Below, piece by piece: positions 18,832 through 26,947 of a DNA stretch of 51,108 nt. The DNA is from Flammeovirgaceae bacterium (GTDB lineage: Bacteria; Bacteroidota; Bacteroidia; Cytophagales; Cyclobacteriaceae): assembly GCA_020635915.1 (NCBI GenBank), contig JACJYU010000001.1:2485001-2536108 (forward strand). Reading direction: 5' to 3'. Position numbers and translations under genes: made by a program. The number at the start of each line of letters is the position of its first letter. Position 1 is the first letter of the stretch. Under the pieces are notes generated by a model that searched no databases, was not told where the DNA came from, and saw only the letters and a program-made list of their open reading frames with translations.

Positions 18832-20123
18832 AGCCCCTGCCCCATGTCAAATTGCTCCAAATAATCGGCCACACGCCTCACGAACATTCCTCCCAGGGAA
18901 CCGTCCACCACCCTATGGTCGTAGGAATGGGAGAGGAACATCTTGTGCCTGATGGCGATGGCATCGCCCGTAGGGGTTTCGATTACGGCAGGCTTTTTCT
19001 GAATGGCCCCCACCGCCAGGATCGCCACCTGCGGCTGCATGATAATGGGCGTGCCCATCACGTTTCCAAAGGAGCCCACATTTGAAATGGTGTAGGTCCC
19101 CCCTGCCATCTCATCCGGCTTCAACTTGTTTTCACGTGCACGGCCTGCCACATCGTTCACTATTTTGGCCAGGCCCTTCAGGTTATATTGGTCTGCGTTC
19201 GGGATCACCGGCACGATAAGGTTGCCGGTGGGGAGCGCCACGGCCATGCCAATATTGATTTCCTTCTTTTTGACGATGCGGTCGCCATCCACCTGGATGT
19301 TGACCATCGGGAAATCCTTTATGGCCTTCACAATGGCCTCGATGAAAATGGGCGTAAACGTAAGGGACCCGCCCTCCTTTTTTTGGAATTCAGCTTTCCA
19401 CTTATTCCTCCACTGCACAATATTGGTCACGTCAGCTTCCACAAAAGAGGTAACGTGTGGCGAAATGCGTTTTGAGTCCACCATGCGCTCTGCAATCATC
19501 TTGCGCATCCTGTCCATTTGGATGATTTCGTCACCGGCATTGATGGAGGCAGGGACGGCCGGCCTCGATGGCACAAGGGCAGGGGTGACGGCCTGCCCTG
19601 ATTGGCGCTGCTGAAGGTAGGCCAGTATGTCTTTTTTCGTAACGCGCCCTTCACTGCCAGTTCCGGGGACAGCCTCCAGTTCCGCTATGGGTATGTTTTC
19701 TTCATGGGCAATATTTTTGACCAGCGGGGAATAAAACCTCGAAGACGATTTGTAATCAGTCGGGGCCAGTTGGCCTGCACCATTGGTAGGCGTGGCCACC
19801 GCAGGCGCGGGCTTTGCCGCCTCTGCCTTTGGCTTGTCCCCAGTTTTGGCGGCCGGCTTATCGGAGGCCCCCCCCCCGTCTGCTTCCGTGGCGATAACCG
19901 CTATGGGCGACCCCACTTTTACCACCTCGCCATCCTTGGCCAGTATTTCCTTTAATATGCCTGCGTGGGTGGAGGGCACCTCTGTGTCCACCTTATCGGT
20001 GGCCACCTCCAATACCGACTCGTCCTGCTCAATTTTATCACCGGGTTTTTTCAACCAGGATAAAATGGTTGCCTCCATGATACTTTCACCCATTTTGGGC
20101 ATAATAAGCTCTACCAACGCCAT
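18828..20123 (-). CDS. 2-oxo acid dehydrogenase E2 (dihydrolipoamide acyltransferase)
   Basis: A 431-residue E2 subunit. Domains in order: lipoyl domain (residues 1-77) with the lipoylated Lys44 in ATDKVDTEV; an Ala/Pro-rich linker (about 80-120); an E1/E3-binding domain (about 128-170, YSPLVKNIAHEENI and GSEGRVTKKDIL); and an acyltransferase domain (about 195-431) with active-site His403 and Asp407 in DHRVVDG. The DKVDTEVPS lipoyl sequence is the form usual in branched-chain or generic E2 enzymes of Bacteroidota rather than pyruvate dehydrogenase AceF with several lipoyl domains. E1 and E3 genes are not in the window. It forms the core of a cytoplasmic multienzyme complex. Confidence 0.93.
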   Translation of the reverse strand: MALVELIMPKMGESIMEATILSWLKKPGDKIEQDESVLEVATDKVDTEVPSTHAGILKEILAKDGEVVKVGSPIAVIATEADGGGASDKPAAKTGDKPKAEAAKPAPAVATPTNGAGQLAPTDYKSSSRFYSPLVKNIAHEENIPIAELEAVPGTGSEGRVTKKDILAYLQQRQSGQAVTPALVPSRPAVPASINAGDEIIQMDRMRKMIAERMVDSKRISPHVTSFVEADVTNIVQWRNKWKAEFQKKEGGSLTFTPIFIEAIVKAIKDFPMVNIQVDGDRIVKKKEINIGMAVALPTGNLIVPVIPNADQYNLKGLAKIVNDVAGRARENKLKPDEMAGGTYTISNVGSFGNVMGTPIIMQPQVAILAVGAIQKKPAVIETPTGDAIAIRHKMFLSHSYDHRVVDGSLGGMFVRRVADYLEQFDMGQGL

Positions 20124-20182
20124 TTTGATCTGATGTTTAGTTTACAAAGTTAACATTTTTACCACCACACGCTAATGTGGGA

Positions 20183-21436
20183 TTAGTGTTGGGAAGGCAT
20201 ATTGGCGTGCAGCAGGCCCAGGGCCGCGGTGGCGGAATACCGGATATTGTAGAGCCGTTCCTGCGATAACCTTAGGAGTTTGGCCGTGGTTTTGTTTTTG
20301 TCCGAATAGGCAATCCAGACGGTGCCCACCGGCTTGTCGGGCGTGGCGCCACCCGGTCCGGCAATGCCACTGGTGGCCAACCCGATGTCCGCATTGAATT
20401 TGGCCCTCACCCTGTTGGCCATTTCAATGATGGCGGGCTCGCTTACCGCACCATGTTTTTCCAGGGTTTCCGGCCTTACCCCAAGCTGTCCCATTTTTAT
20501 TTTGTAATCGTAGGGGATTATGCTGCCGAGGTAATAATCCGAGCTGCCCGGCACCTGCGTGACAAGGTGCGACAGGTACCCTCCCGTACAACTTTCGGCA
20601 ATGGAAAGGGTTAGCTTTTTTTCCCGTAAGGCATTGCCTATCACCTCCTGTAAAGGTGCATCCCCATATCCATAAATATATTCCCCGACCAGTGGCTTGA
20701 GTTTTTCCACCAGTTCGGTCATCGCTTGCTTTAACTCCTCCAAGGAAATGCCTGTGCCCGTAAGCCTGAGCTTTACCTCGCCCACCCCGGGCAGGTAGGC
20801 CAGTTTAATGTGGGCGGGAAGGGCTTCTTCCCATTTCGATATTTTGTCTGCAAGGAAGGATTCCCCAATCCCTACCGTCCTGATTATTTGGTGGTGCAAG
20901 GCAGGGGTTTTAAACCTGGATTTAAGCTTGGGGATGATGGCATCGCGCATCATTTTTTTCATCTCAGGGGGCACGCCAGGCATGGAAACAAACACCTTGT
21001 TGTTTTTGTCGAACCACATGCCCGGGGCGGTGCCTATGGCATTGGTGATTTTGGTGCAGCAGGTGGGAAGGGCAGCCTGTTGGCGGTTTGTTTCCGTCAA
21101 TTCGCGGCCGCGCTTTTCAAAGAAGGCCGTCACTTCCGCCAGCGCTTCCGGGTGGATGGCCGTTTCACATTTAAAATACCTGGCCAGGCAAGGTTTTGTC
21201 AAATCATCGCTGGTGGGCCCCAGGCCCCCGGTGATAAGCACAATGTCCGCGCGCTGCTCCGCCTCGGCAAAGGCCGTCAGGATTTGCCCTTCCGTGTCGC
21301 CTATCGTTGTCCTTCTTACCACCTTAAAGCCCACCTTGTCCAATTCACCACTGATCCAATGTGAGTTGGTGTCCTGGGTTTGCCCATAAAGCAATTCGTC
21401 ACCGATGGCGAGTATTTCAACTAAAACAGGGTCCAT
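20183..21436 (-). CDS. cinA: CinA-family protein with nicotinamide-nucleotide amidase domain
   Basis: The chosen ATG at 21436 gives 417 residues (MDPVLVEILAIGDELL); the frame continues 15 codons further only to a TTG. The N-terminal half is the COG1058 molybdopterin-binding-like domain (EILAIGDELLYGQTQDTNS, LITGGLGPTSDD) and the C-terminal half is the PncC amidase domain (SIAESCTGGYLSHLVTQVPGSS, ATSGIAGPGG, PVGTVWIAY). Known family members hydrolyse NMN to NaMN and ADP-ribose pyrophosphate, acting in NAD salvage and nucleotide clean-up. It lies 59 bases downstream of the E2 gene on the same strand-pair region and diverges from the DUF4197 lipoprotein gene. Confidence 0.93.
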   Translation of the reverse strand: MDPVLVEILAIGDELLYGQTQDTNSHWISGELDKVGFKVVRRTTIGDTEGQILTAFAEAEQRADIVLITGGLGPTSDDLTKPCLARYFKCETAIHPEALAEVTAFFEKRGRELTETNRQQAALPTCCTKITNAIGTAPGMWFDKNNKVFVSMPGVPPEMKKMMRDAIIPKLKSRFKTPALHHQIIRTVGIGESFLADKISKWEEALPAHIKLAYLPGVGEVKLRLTGTGISLEELKQAMTELVEKLKPLVGEYIYGYGDAPLQEVIGNALREKKLTLSIAESCTGGYLSHLVTQVPGSSDYYLGSIIPYDYKIKMGQLGVRPETLEKHGAVSEPAIIEMANRVRAKFNADIGLATSGIAGPGGATPDKPVGTVWIAYSDKNKTTAKLLRLSQERLYNIRYSATAALGLLHANMPSQH

Positions 21437-21634
21437 TCCAATTTTTGTTTTTTGAGTGGGTGCACTATGGCCAAATATCAATAAAAATCACAAAATGCCC
21501 CTTTTTGTTTGGTGAAACGCCCATTCTTTTAAGCCGGGGCCTGCATTTTTTGGCCCAAACTTTTGTTAGGGTGGGGCGGGGGCACGGGAAAAGGTTTTTC
21601 TTTCTAACTTTAGCCTTCCACACAAGCGGAAAGT

Positions 21635-22351
21635 ATGCGATATGCCCAACTGATCACGCTGTCCATGGTGCTTGGGGCCTGTACCACGGCACAAATAAAC
21701 CAGGCCATCTCCACGGCCGGTGGTGCCTTGGGGGCGGAACCACCCCTCACCACGGAAGACGTGGCCAGTGGATTGAAAGAAGCCCTTGTGAAGGGGATAT
21801 CCAATGGGTCCGAACTGGCCTCCCGTACGGATGGCTATTTTAAAAACGAGGCCATAAAAATCCTTTTTCCCCCGGACGCCAAGAGGGCAGAAGAAAAATT
21901 GCGACAGATTGGGTTGGGAAACGAAGTGGACAAGTTTGTCATGGCCCTCAACAGGGGGGCTGAAGATGCAGCCAGGGAAGCAAAGCCTATATTTGTGGCG
22001 GCCATCCGTTCCATGACGATAGACGATGCATGGGGGATATTGAAGGGGGACCAGGATGCCGCCACCCAATATTTAAAACGCACGACAACTGCACAATTGA
22101 AACAGAAATTTGGGCCTGTCATCCAAAACTCCCTGGAAAAGGTAAATGCCACCAAATACTATGGCGACCTTATCAGTACATACAACAAAATCCCTTTTGT
22201 TGAAAAGGCTGACCCGGACCTTGCCGGGTATGCCACGGACAAAGCCATAGAAGGGTTGTTTGTGATGGTGGCCAGGGAGGAGAAGGAAATAAGGCAGGAC
22301 CCCATGGCAAGGACAACCGATTTGTTAAAACGGGTATTTGGCGCCCAATAA
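21635..22351 (+). CDS. DUF4197 lipoprotein
   Basis: A 238-residue lipoprotein with lipobox VLGAC (Cys16). The mature protein is helical and matches the DUF4197 pattern: GLKEALVKGISNGSELAS near the start, YFKNEAIKILFP, AREAKPIFVAAIRSMTIDDAWGIL and LKQKFGPVIQNSL. The family has no known function. It starts with ATG and is followed 19 bases later by the PaaN-like gene, probably in one transcript. Predicted in the periplasm or at the outer membrane. Confidence 0.9.
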   Translation: MRYAQLITLSMVLGACTTAQINQAISTAGGALGAEPPLTTEDVASGLKEALVKGISNGSELASRTDGYFKNEAIKILFPPDAKRAEEKLRQIGLGNEVDKFVMALNRGAEDAAREAKPIFVAAIRSMTIDDAWGILKGDQDAATQYLKRTTTAQLKQKFGPVIQNSLEKVNATKYYGDLISTYNKIPFVEKADPDLAGYATDKAIEGLFVMVAREEKEIRQDPMARTTDLLKRVFGAQ

Positions 22352-22370
22352 ATTTTTTTAAGGAAAGGAT

Positions 22371-24038
22371 ATGGGTTTATTTGAAAAACACGAAGACAAA
22401 ATCAACAAGGCCGTTAGGGCCTTGCATGAGCGCACTTTTTTTGCTGCCTACCCCGAGCACCCATCGCCTAAAATTTATGGCGAAACAGCGGATGCGGACG
22501 GGCAAGCCAAATTTAAGGCCACCCTGGGAAAGAAATTTGAAGGGTTGAGACAGGAAGGTGCCGAAGGGTGGGCCGGACAGGAGGAATCCCCTTATTTGAA
22601 CGGCCCGCTCAAAGTGGAGTATCCTACTTTTTCCCCAGGCACGTTGGTCGGGCGGTCCAACAAGGCCTTTCACCAGTGGAGGAAAATAGCGGCCGGTGAG
22701 CGGGCAGGCATATTGGTGGAATCCCTGGAGCGGGCAAAAAACAGGTTTTTTGAAATAGCATACGCCACCATGCACACCACGGGCCAGGGTTTTATGATGG
22801 CCTTTCAAGCTTCGGGGCCCCATGCGGCAGACAGGGCCATGGAGGCCATTGCGGCCGGGTACGAAGAGTTGCAAAGGTTCCCCTCCAACGCCCTGTGGGA
22901 CAAGCCCATGGGAAAATACAACCTGCTGATAAACAAAGAATGGCGGGCCGTGCCAAAAGGCATTTCTTTGGTGGTGGGCTGTTCCACCTTTCCCACCTGG
23001 AACTCCGTCACGGGAATTTATGGTAGCCTGGTCACCGGCAATACCGTAATTGTGAAACCGCACCCCGGGGCTATCCTGCCCATCGCCATTTTTGTGGCCG
23101 AAATACAAAACGTGCTGGCGGAAAACAACCTGGACCCGAATATTTGCCAACTGGCAGTGGATACCTTTGACAAGATGATCACCAAGGAACTGGCAGGGCA
23201 CCCGGATGTAAAACTGATCGACTACACGGGAGGCACTGCCTTTGGAAACTACCTGGAAGGCCTTCCGGGAAAAGTGGTGTTTACGGAAAAGACGGGGGTA
23301 AACTCCGTGATACTGGATTCGGTGGCCGATATCGACAAGGTAGTGGCCAACCTTGCCTTTTCGGTAAACCTGTACAGTGGGCAAATGTGCACGGCCCCCC
23401 AGAATTTTTATATCCCGGAAGACGGGATCAAAACCCCGGACGGCCATATTGGCTTTGACGGGTTTGCCCAAAAGTTTGTGGAATCCATCAACAGCCTGGT
23501 GGACAATCCCAAAGCGGGGCCGTTTGTGTTGGGGGCGGTGCAGAACAAAAAGACATTGGAACGCGTGGCCGAGGCAGAAAACCTGCCGGGCAAGGTTTGG
23601 CTGAAATCCCGGTCCTTTGAAAACCCCATGTTCAAACAGGCCCGCATCGCCACCCCGGTAGTGGTGGCCATAGATAGCGCCAAAACGGAAATATTCGGCA
23701 AGGAGCTTTTCGGCCCTATAGCCTTGCTCATTAAAACCAAAAACACGGACGAGTCCATCGCCATGGCAAAGGAGATGGCGCTGCGGCACGGGGCGATTTC
23801 CTGCGGGGCCTACACCACCAATGATGAAACAAGGGAAAAAATTGCCGATGAGATGTCATTGGCGGCCACGCCCGTTTCATTTAACCTGACGGGAGGCATT
23901 TACATGAACCAAAATGCGGCCTTCTCCGATTTTCACGTAACGGGCGGCAACCCCTCGGGAAATGCCTCTTTTACAAACCCCGAATATGTGGCCAGGAGGT
24001 TCACCTGGGTGGGGCACCGCGAACCGGCAAAGGGGTGA
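22371..24038 (+). CDS. paaN: PaaN-like aldehyde dehydrogenase
   Basis: A 555-residue protein of the aldehyde dehydrogenase superfamily with the long N-terminal extension and overall length of the phenylacetic-acid-degradation protein PaaN family. Seen: NAD-binding VKPHPGAILP, DYTGGTAFGNYLE, the general-base region FTEKTGVNSVIL and the active-site cysteine in YSGQMCTAPQNFY. Late in the protein are NLTGGIYMNQNAAFSDFHVTGGNP motifs. PaaN-type enzymes oxidise the semialdehyde formed on ring opening in phenylacetyl-CoA breakdown. No other paa gene is adjacent, so the pathway assignment is by family only. A large antisense frame (22377-23789) is a shadow. Confidence 0.88.
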   Translation: MGLFEKHEDKINKAVRALHERTFFAAYPEHPSPKIYGETADADGQAKFKATLGKKFEGLRQEGAEGWAGQEESPYLNGPLKVEYPTFSPGTLVGRSNKAFHQWRKIAAGERAGILVESLERAKNRFFEIAYATMHTTGQGFMMAFQASGPHAADRAMEAIAAGYEELQRFPSNALWDKPMGKYNLLINKEWRAVPKGISLVVGCSTFPTWNSVTGIYGSLVTGNTVIVKPHPGAILPIAIFVAEIQNVLAENNLDPNICQLAVDTFDKMITKELAGHPDVKLIDYTGGTAFGNYLEGLPGKVVFTEKTGVNSVILDSVADIDKVVANLAFSVNLYSGQMCTAPQNFYIPEDGIKTPDGHIGFDGFAQKFVESINSLVDNPKAGPFVLGAVQNKKTLERVAEAENLPGKVWLKSRSFENPMFKQARIATPVVVAIDSAKTEIFGKELFGPIALLIKTKNTDESIAMAKEMALRHGAISCGAYTTNDETREKIADEMSLAATPVSFNLTGGIYMNQNAAFSDFHVTGGNPSGNASFTNPEYVARRFTWVGHREPAKG

Positions 24039-24062
24039 GGGTGGCCCCCCTGATAGGGAAAC

Positions 24063-24091
24063 AAAAAAAGGGCTACTTTTACGTAACCCTT
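24063..24091 (-). terminator. Terminator after tRNA-Asn
   Basis: On the minus strand a GGGTTAC / GTAGCCC stem with one mismatch is followed by seven T. It lies 12 bases after the 3' end of tRNA-Asn. On the plus strand it could also end the PaaN-like gene less well. Confidence 0.6.
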
Positions 24092-24102
24092 TGATTGTCA
24101 AG

Positions 24103-24176
24103 CTCCTCCTCTTGGACTTGAACCAAGGACCCTCTGATTAACAGTCAGATGCTCTAACCAGCTGAGCTAAGGAGGA
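24103..24176 (-). tRNA. tRNA-Asn (GTT)
   Basis: A 74-base cloverleaf on the minus strand: acceptor TCCTCCT/AGGAGGA, D stem GCTC/GAGC, anticodon stem TCTGA/TCAGA with loop CTGTTAA (anticodon GTT), T stem CTTGG/CCAAG with TTCAAGT. Discriminator base G; CCA is not encoded. Confidence 0.96.
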
Positions 24177-24274
24177 ATGGCCCCTGAAAAACAGGACTGC
24201 AATATTAAGGCTTTGCGCCTAAAATCACCAAAAGTCCCCCTAATATTTAATAGGGCAGGGCATACTTCGCCCGG

Positions 24275-25708
24275 CTACTTGCTTTTCCTGAAGTCCAATG
24301 GCGGCTCGCGGTCCCCGATCAACGACTCATATTTAAAATCCTTTCCGCGTTTGGCCTCAAATTCCCCTTTGGCCTTGGCGATTAGGGAAGGGTCCATAAA
24401 CAAATCAACCCCCGTCATGGCCATTACCTTGGCCGCGTTGATCATCCCCTTGAAGCCGATGCTCATGCCGGAGCAGGCCACGTTTTGCCAACTGTGGCCA
24501 GGTGTGCCCGGTACGGCCGTGGCGGTGCCCAGCCCGGCAGTGGGCACCAGCCAACTGATGTCGCCCACGTCTGTGGAGGCCGGAAAAAAGCCTACCTTGT
24601 ATTCCTGCACTTTTTGGGCTTCCGAAATGGGGGGCGCTTTGAAATTAAAACTTTCCTGCATCTTTTTGGCAAAGGCCTCCTCCTCAGGCGTGTAGTTGAC
24701 GCCCCCTACTTTTTTCAGGTTTTCGTATTGCAGTTTGGCCAATGTTTCGTTAGGGAGCAGGTTATAGATCCCTGAAATTATTTCCACTTTTACGTTGGTT
24801 TCCGTGCCCATGGCACCGGCCTCAGCGGCCTTTACCACCCGGGCCCAAAGGTTTTTTACGTCCTCCACCTTGGGGCTCCGCACGATGTATTCCACTTCTG
24901 CATAATCGGGCACTACATTGGGGACCTCACCGCCCTTTTTGATGACGTAGTGGATGCGCGACTCCTGGGGCACGTGTTCCCTCATCATATTGACCATGTA
25001 GTCCATGGCCTCCACGCCATCCAGGGCCGAGCGGCCACGGTCGGGGGCAGCAGCCGCATGGGCGGACACCCCGTAAAACCTGAACATTCCCTGGATCACC
25101 GCCAGGCAAGTTTGTGCGCTCGCATTGTTCTGGCTGGAAGGGTGCCAGTTGATCACTGCGTCAACCCCTTCCAGCAAACCGGCCCGGGCCATATATACTT
25201 TGGCAGCCCCGCCTTCTTCGGCAGGCGTGCCATATAATTTGACCGTTCCCGGTCTTTTGCTTTGGGCAAGCCAGGTTTTCAACGCTATGGCGGAGGCACT
25301 GGAAGCCGTTCCAAAAAGGTTGTGGCCACAGCCGTGCCCGCTGCCACCCTCCGCCACCGGTGATTTAGTGGGTTGTGCCTGTTGGGAAAGGCCGGGAAGG
25401 GCATCGAACTCTGCCAAAATCCCAATCACGGGCTTGCCGGAGCCATAAGTGGCCACAAATGCCGTGGGCATGCCGGCCACCCCCTTGTCTATTTTGAAGC
25501 CCTCCTGGGCCAGCAGGCCCTGCAAGGCCGCGGTGCTTTTGTCCTCCAAAAAGCCCAGCTCCGCATAGTCCCAAATTTCTTTGGCGACTTCAGTATACCT
25601 GGAAAAATTCTTGTCAAGGTTGTCGGTCACTACCTTTTTCTCCTTTTCGTATTGTGCAAAAGCAGTAAGGCTTGCAAAAAAGAGCAATGTTGCCGTAATG
25701 GTTTTCAT
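24275..25708 (-). CDS. Secreted M20 family amidohydrolase (AbgB-like)
   Basis: A 477-residue protein with a signal peptide (MKTITATLLFFASLTAFAQ). It is an M20D-type metallopeptidase/amidohydrolase: metal ligands in GHGCGHNLFG, AEEGGAAK and NWHPSSQ, the dimerisation-domain sequence FYGVSAHAAAAPDRGRSALD, and a late His in PGHSWQN. Close relatives are annotated as p-aminobenzoyl-glutamate hydrolase subunit B or N-acyl amino-acid amidohydrolases; the substrate here is unknown. Predicted periplasmic or exported. It has the shared leader element upstream (25709-25785) and diverges from the membrane protein/CreD cluster. Confidence 0.92.
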   Translation of the reverse strand: MKTITATLLFFASLTAFAQYEKEKKVVTDNLDKNFSRYTEVAKEIWDYAELGFLEDKSTAALQGLLAQEGFKIDKGVAGMPTAFVATYGSGKPVIGILAEFDALPGLSQQAQPTKSPVAEGGSGHGCGHNLFGTASSASAIALKTWLAQSKRPGTVKLYGTPAEEGGAAKVYMARAGLLEGVDAVINWHPSSQNNASAQTCLAVIQGMFRFYGVSAHAAAAPDRGRSALDGVEAMDYMVNMMREHVPQESRIHYVIKKGGEVPNVVPDYAEVEYIVRSPKVEDVKNLWARVVKAAEAGAMGTETNVKVEIISGIYNLLPNETLAKLQYENLKKVGGVNYTPEEEAFAKKMQESFNFKAPPISEAQKVQEYKVGFFPASTDVGDISWLVPTAGLGTATAVPGTPGHSWQNVACSGMSIGFKGMINAAKVMAMTGVDLFMDPSLIAKAKGEFEAKRGKDFKYESLIGDREPPLDFRKSK

Positions 25709-25785
25709 AGGTTAATAATTGTGTTTAAGTGGTCATATGGGATCACCTGTATTAACATGCCGTTGGGTGCAATGTCAATGGCGGT
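25709..25785 (-). promoter_or_regulatory. Conserved leader element, copy B
   Basis: Directly upstream of the amidohydrolase start codon. By hand count 47 of the first 64 bases match copy C (42182 onward) without a gap. On the minus strand it contains CATTGCACCC, ACGGCATG, a variant of the GGCGGTTCC block, CATATGACCACTTAAA and CAATTATTAACCT next to the ATG. Copy A shares a further stretch (AATGGCGnTTT on the plus strand) beyond the part conserved in C. Confidence 0.6.
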
Positions 25786-25924
25786 TTTATTTTAAGGTTT
25801 AGGTTAAAGGTAGTCAATCACACCACATTATCGTTTCCGGTTTTGCCCCAACCTGCCCAACGCTGTGTTAAAGGGTAGGATAGGCAGGGGCAGCGGAAAA
25901 GGCCCAAAAAATAACAGTGAACCG

Positions 25925-25955
25925 TTTGGCCAAGCCATTCCGTTTATTAACTTTG
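25925..25955 (+). promoter_or_regulatory. Bacteroidota promoter of the creD cluster
   Basis: TTTG (25925-25928), a 19-base spacer and TAACTTTG (25948-25955) match the Bacteroidota housekeeping promoter TTTG-N19-TAnnTTTG exactly. The expected transcription start is about 7 bases downstream, inside the palindrome at 25959-25974. Confidence 0.75.
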
Positions 25956-25958
25956 AAA

Positions 25959-25974
25959 ATAAAAGTACTTTTAT
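25959..25974. promoter_or_regulatory. Palindromic operator candidate O1
   Basis: ATAAAAGTACTTTTAT is a perfect 16-bp palindrome. Its 12-bp core AAAAGTACTTTT recurs exactly at 26922-26933. It begins 4 bases after a perfect promoter, covers the expected transcription start and overlaps the ATG at 25973. The winged-helix regulator two genes' distance away (26593) is the natural candidate ligand; repression is inferred. Confidence 0.7.
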
Positions 25975-26596
25975 GTCAAGCCAATCCAAGTACGAAGACG
26001 ACCTCGCCTCCATCCGGAACATGATGGACCGCACCTCCAAGTTTATGTCTTTAAGTGGGCTGTCGGGGATATTATCGGGGATATACGCGCTCATTGGGGC
26101 CGGCATAGCTTATTTTTTGTTGCCTGTGCCATTGTCTTACCCCGGCCATAATGGGGCGGCCATGCCCCCTGGGAACGTTTTGTTCCAACTGGCCGCAGTG
26201 GCCTTTCTGGTTTTGTTGGCCACGATAGCGACAACCATCTGGTTTAGTGCGAGGAAGGCCGGCAAGGCAGGGACGCGGGTGTGGGATACTTCTTCCAAGA
26301 CACTATTGGCCCATCTGGGGGTGCCCGTGGTATCGGGAGGCATTTTTATCGTGGCGTTGCTGGCCTATGGCCATTACGGCATGGTGGCCCCGGCATGCCT
26401 GGTATTTTACGGCCTTGGGTTGGTCAATGCCAGCCCCAACCTCTACGATGAGGTGCGCTACCTGGGCTATTCCGAAATTGTTTTGGGCCTGATGGCCGCT
26501 GCCGTCCCCGGCCTTGGCCTCTTGTTTTGGGCGTTGGGGTTTGGGGCGCTCCATATCCTATACGGCACGTTGATGTTTAGGAAATACGACCGATGA
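25973..26596 (+). CDS. Six-helix membrane protein of the creD cluster
   Basis: A 207-residue protein starting at ATG 25973 (MSSQSKYEDDLASIRNMMDRT); the open frame extends 36 codons upstream, but that would run through the promoter and operator. A charged cytoplasmic N-terminus (residues 1-25) precedes about six hydrophobic segments to residue 200. I recognise no named domain; in Bacteroidota such proteins are often found beside a small winged-helix regulator and CreD. Its TGA overlaps the regulator's ATG (ATGA), indicating translational coupling. Role unknown; a membrane stress sensor or partner of the regulator is a guess. Confidence 0.85.
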   Translation: MSSQSKYEDDLASIRNMMDRTSKFMSLSGLSGILSGIYALIGAGIAYFLLPVPLSYPGHNGAAMPPGNVLFQLAAVAFLVLLATIATTIWFSARKAGKAGTRVWDTSSKTLLAHLGVPVVSGGIFIVALLAYGHYGMVAPACLVFYGLGLVNASPNLYDEVRYLGYSEIVLGLMAAAVPGLGLLFWALGFGALHILYGTLMFRKYDR

Positions 26597-26895
26597 CCAA
26601 CCCGTTCAGCAAACTTGATAAAATACTGGAGCATGGCGTACGGCTACAGTTGCTGTCCATCCTGGTGGTGAACGAATCGTATGGCTTTAATTCCCTTAAG
26701 GAGGTTTTAGGGCTAAGCGATGGAAGCCTGGCCACCCACATCAAGGCCTTGGAAAGGGAAAAATACATTCTTGTGCAAAAGTCCTTTGTGGGCCGCAAGC
26801 CCAATACCCAATACCGCATTTCGGAGAAGGGAAGGCAGGCGTTCAAAAAGCATATTGATGCGATGGAGGCCATTATTAAAAACCAGAAAAAATAA
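26593..26895 (+). CDS. Winged-helix transcriptional regulator
   Basis: A 100-residue single-domain winged helix protein resembling the ArsR/MarR-like HTH_34 group. The recognition region is FNSLKEVLGLSDGSLATHIKALEREKYI (about residues 36-63), followed by the beta-wing VQKSFVGRKPNTQYRISEKGRQAF. There is no effector domain. It overlaps the membrane protein gene by 4 bp and lies between the two identical AAAAGTACTTTT palindromes, so it is the likely binder of those sites and an autoregulator. A dimer would suit the symmetric site. This assignment is inference from context. Confidence 0.9.
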   Translation: MTNPFSKLDKILEHGVRLQLLSILVVNESYGFNSLKEVLGLSDGSLATHIKALEREKYILVQKSFVGRKPNTQYRISEKGRQAFKKHIDAMEAIIKNQKK

Positions 26896-26921
26896 TTTTT
26901 TTTACCATTCACTTTTAAACA

Positions 26922-26933
26922 AAAAGTACTTTT
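26922..26933. promoter_or_regulatory. Palindromic operator candidate O2
   Basis: AAAAGTACTTTT, identical to the core of O1, lies 15 bases upstream of creD. Five bases before it is TCACTTTT, a weak -7-like box at the same distance as TAACTTTG from O1. There is no TTTG at the expected -33 position, so this second promoter would be weak. Confidence 0.65.
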
Positions 26934-26947
26934 AAATCATAAAAATT

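Noticed and set aside
22377..23789. 470-residue antisense open frame opposite the PaaN-like gene
   Set aside because: It mirrors codon usage of the real gene in another frame; the product has no domain logic and the sense frame matches a known family throughout.
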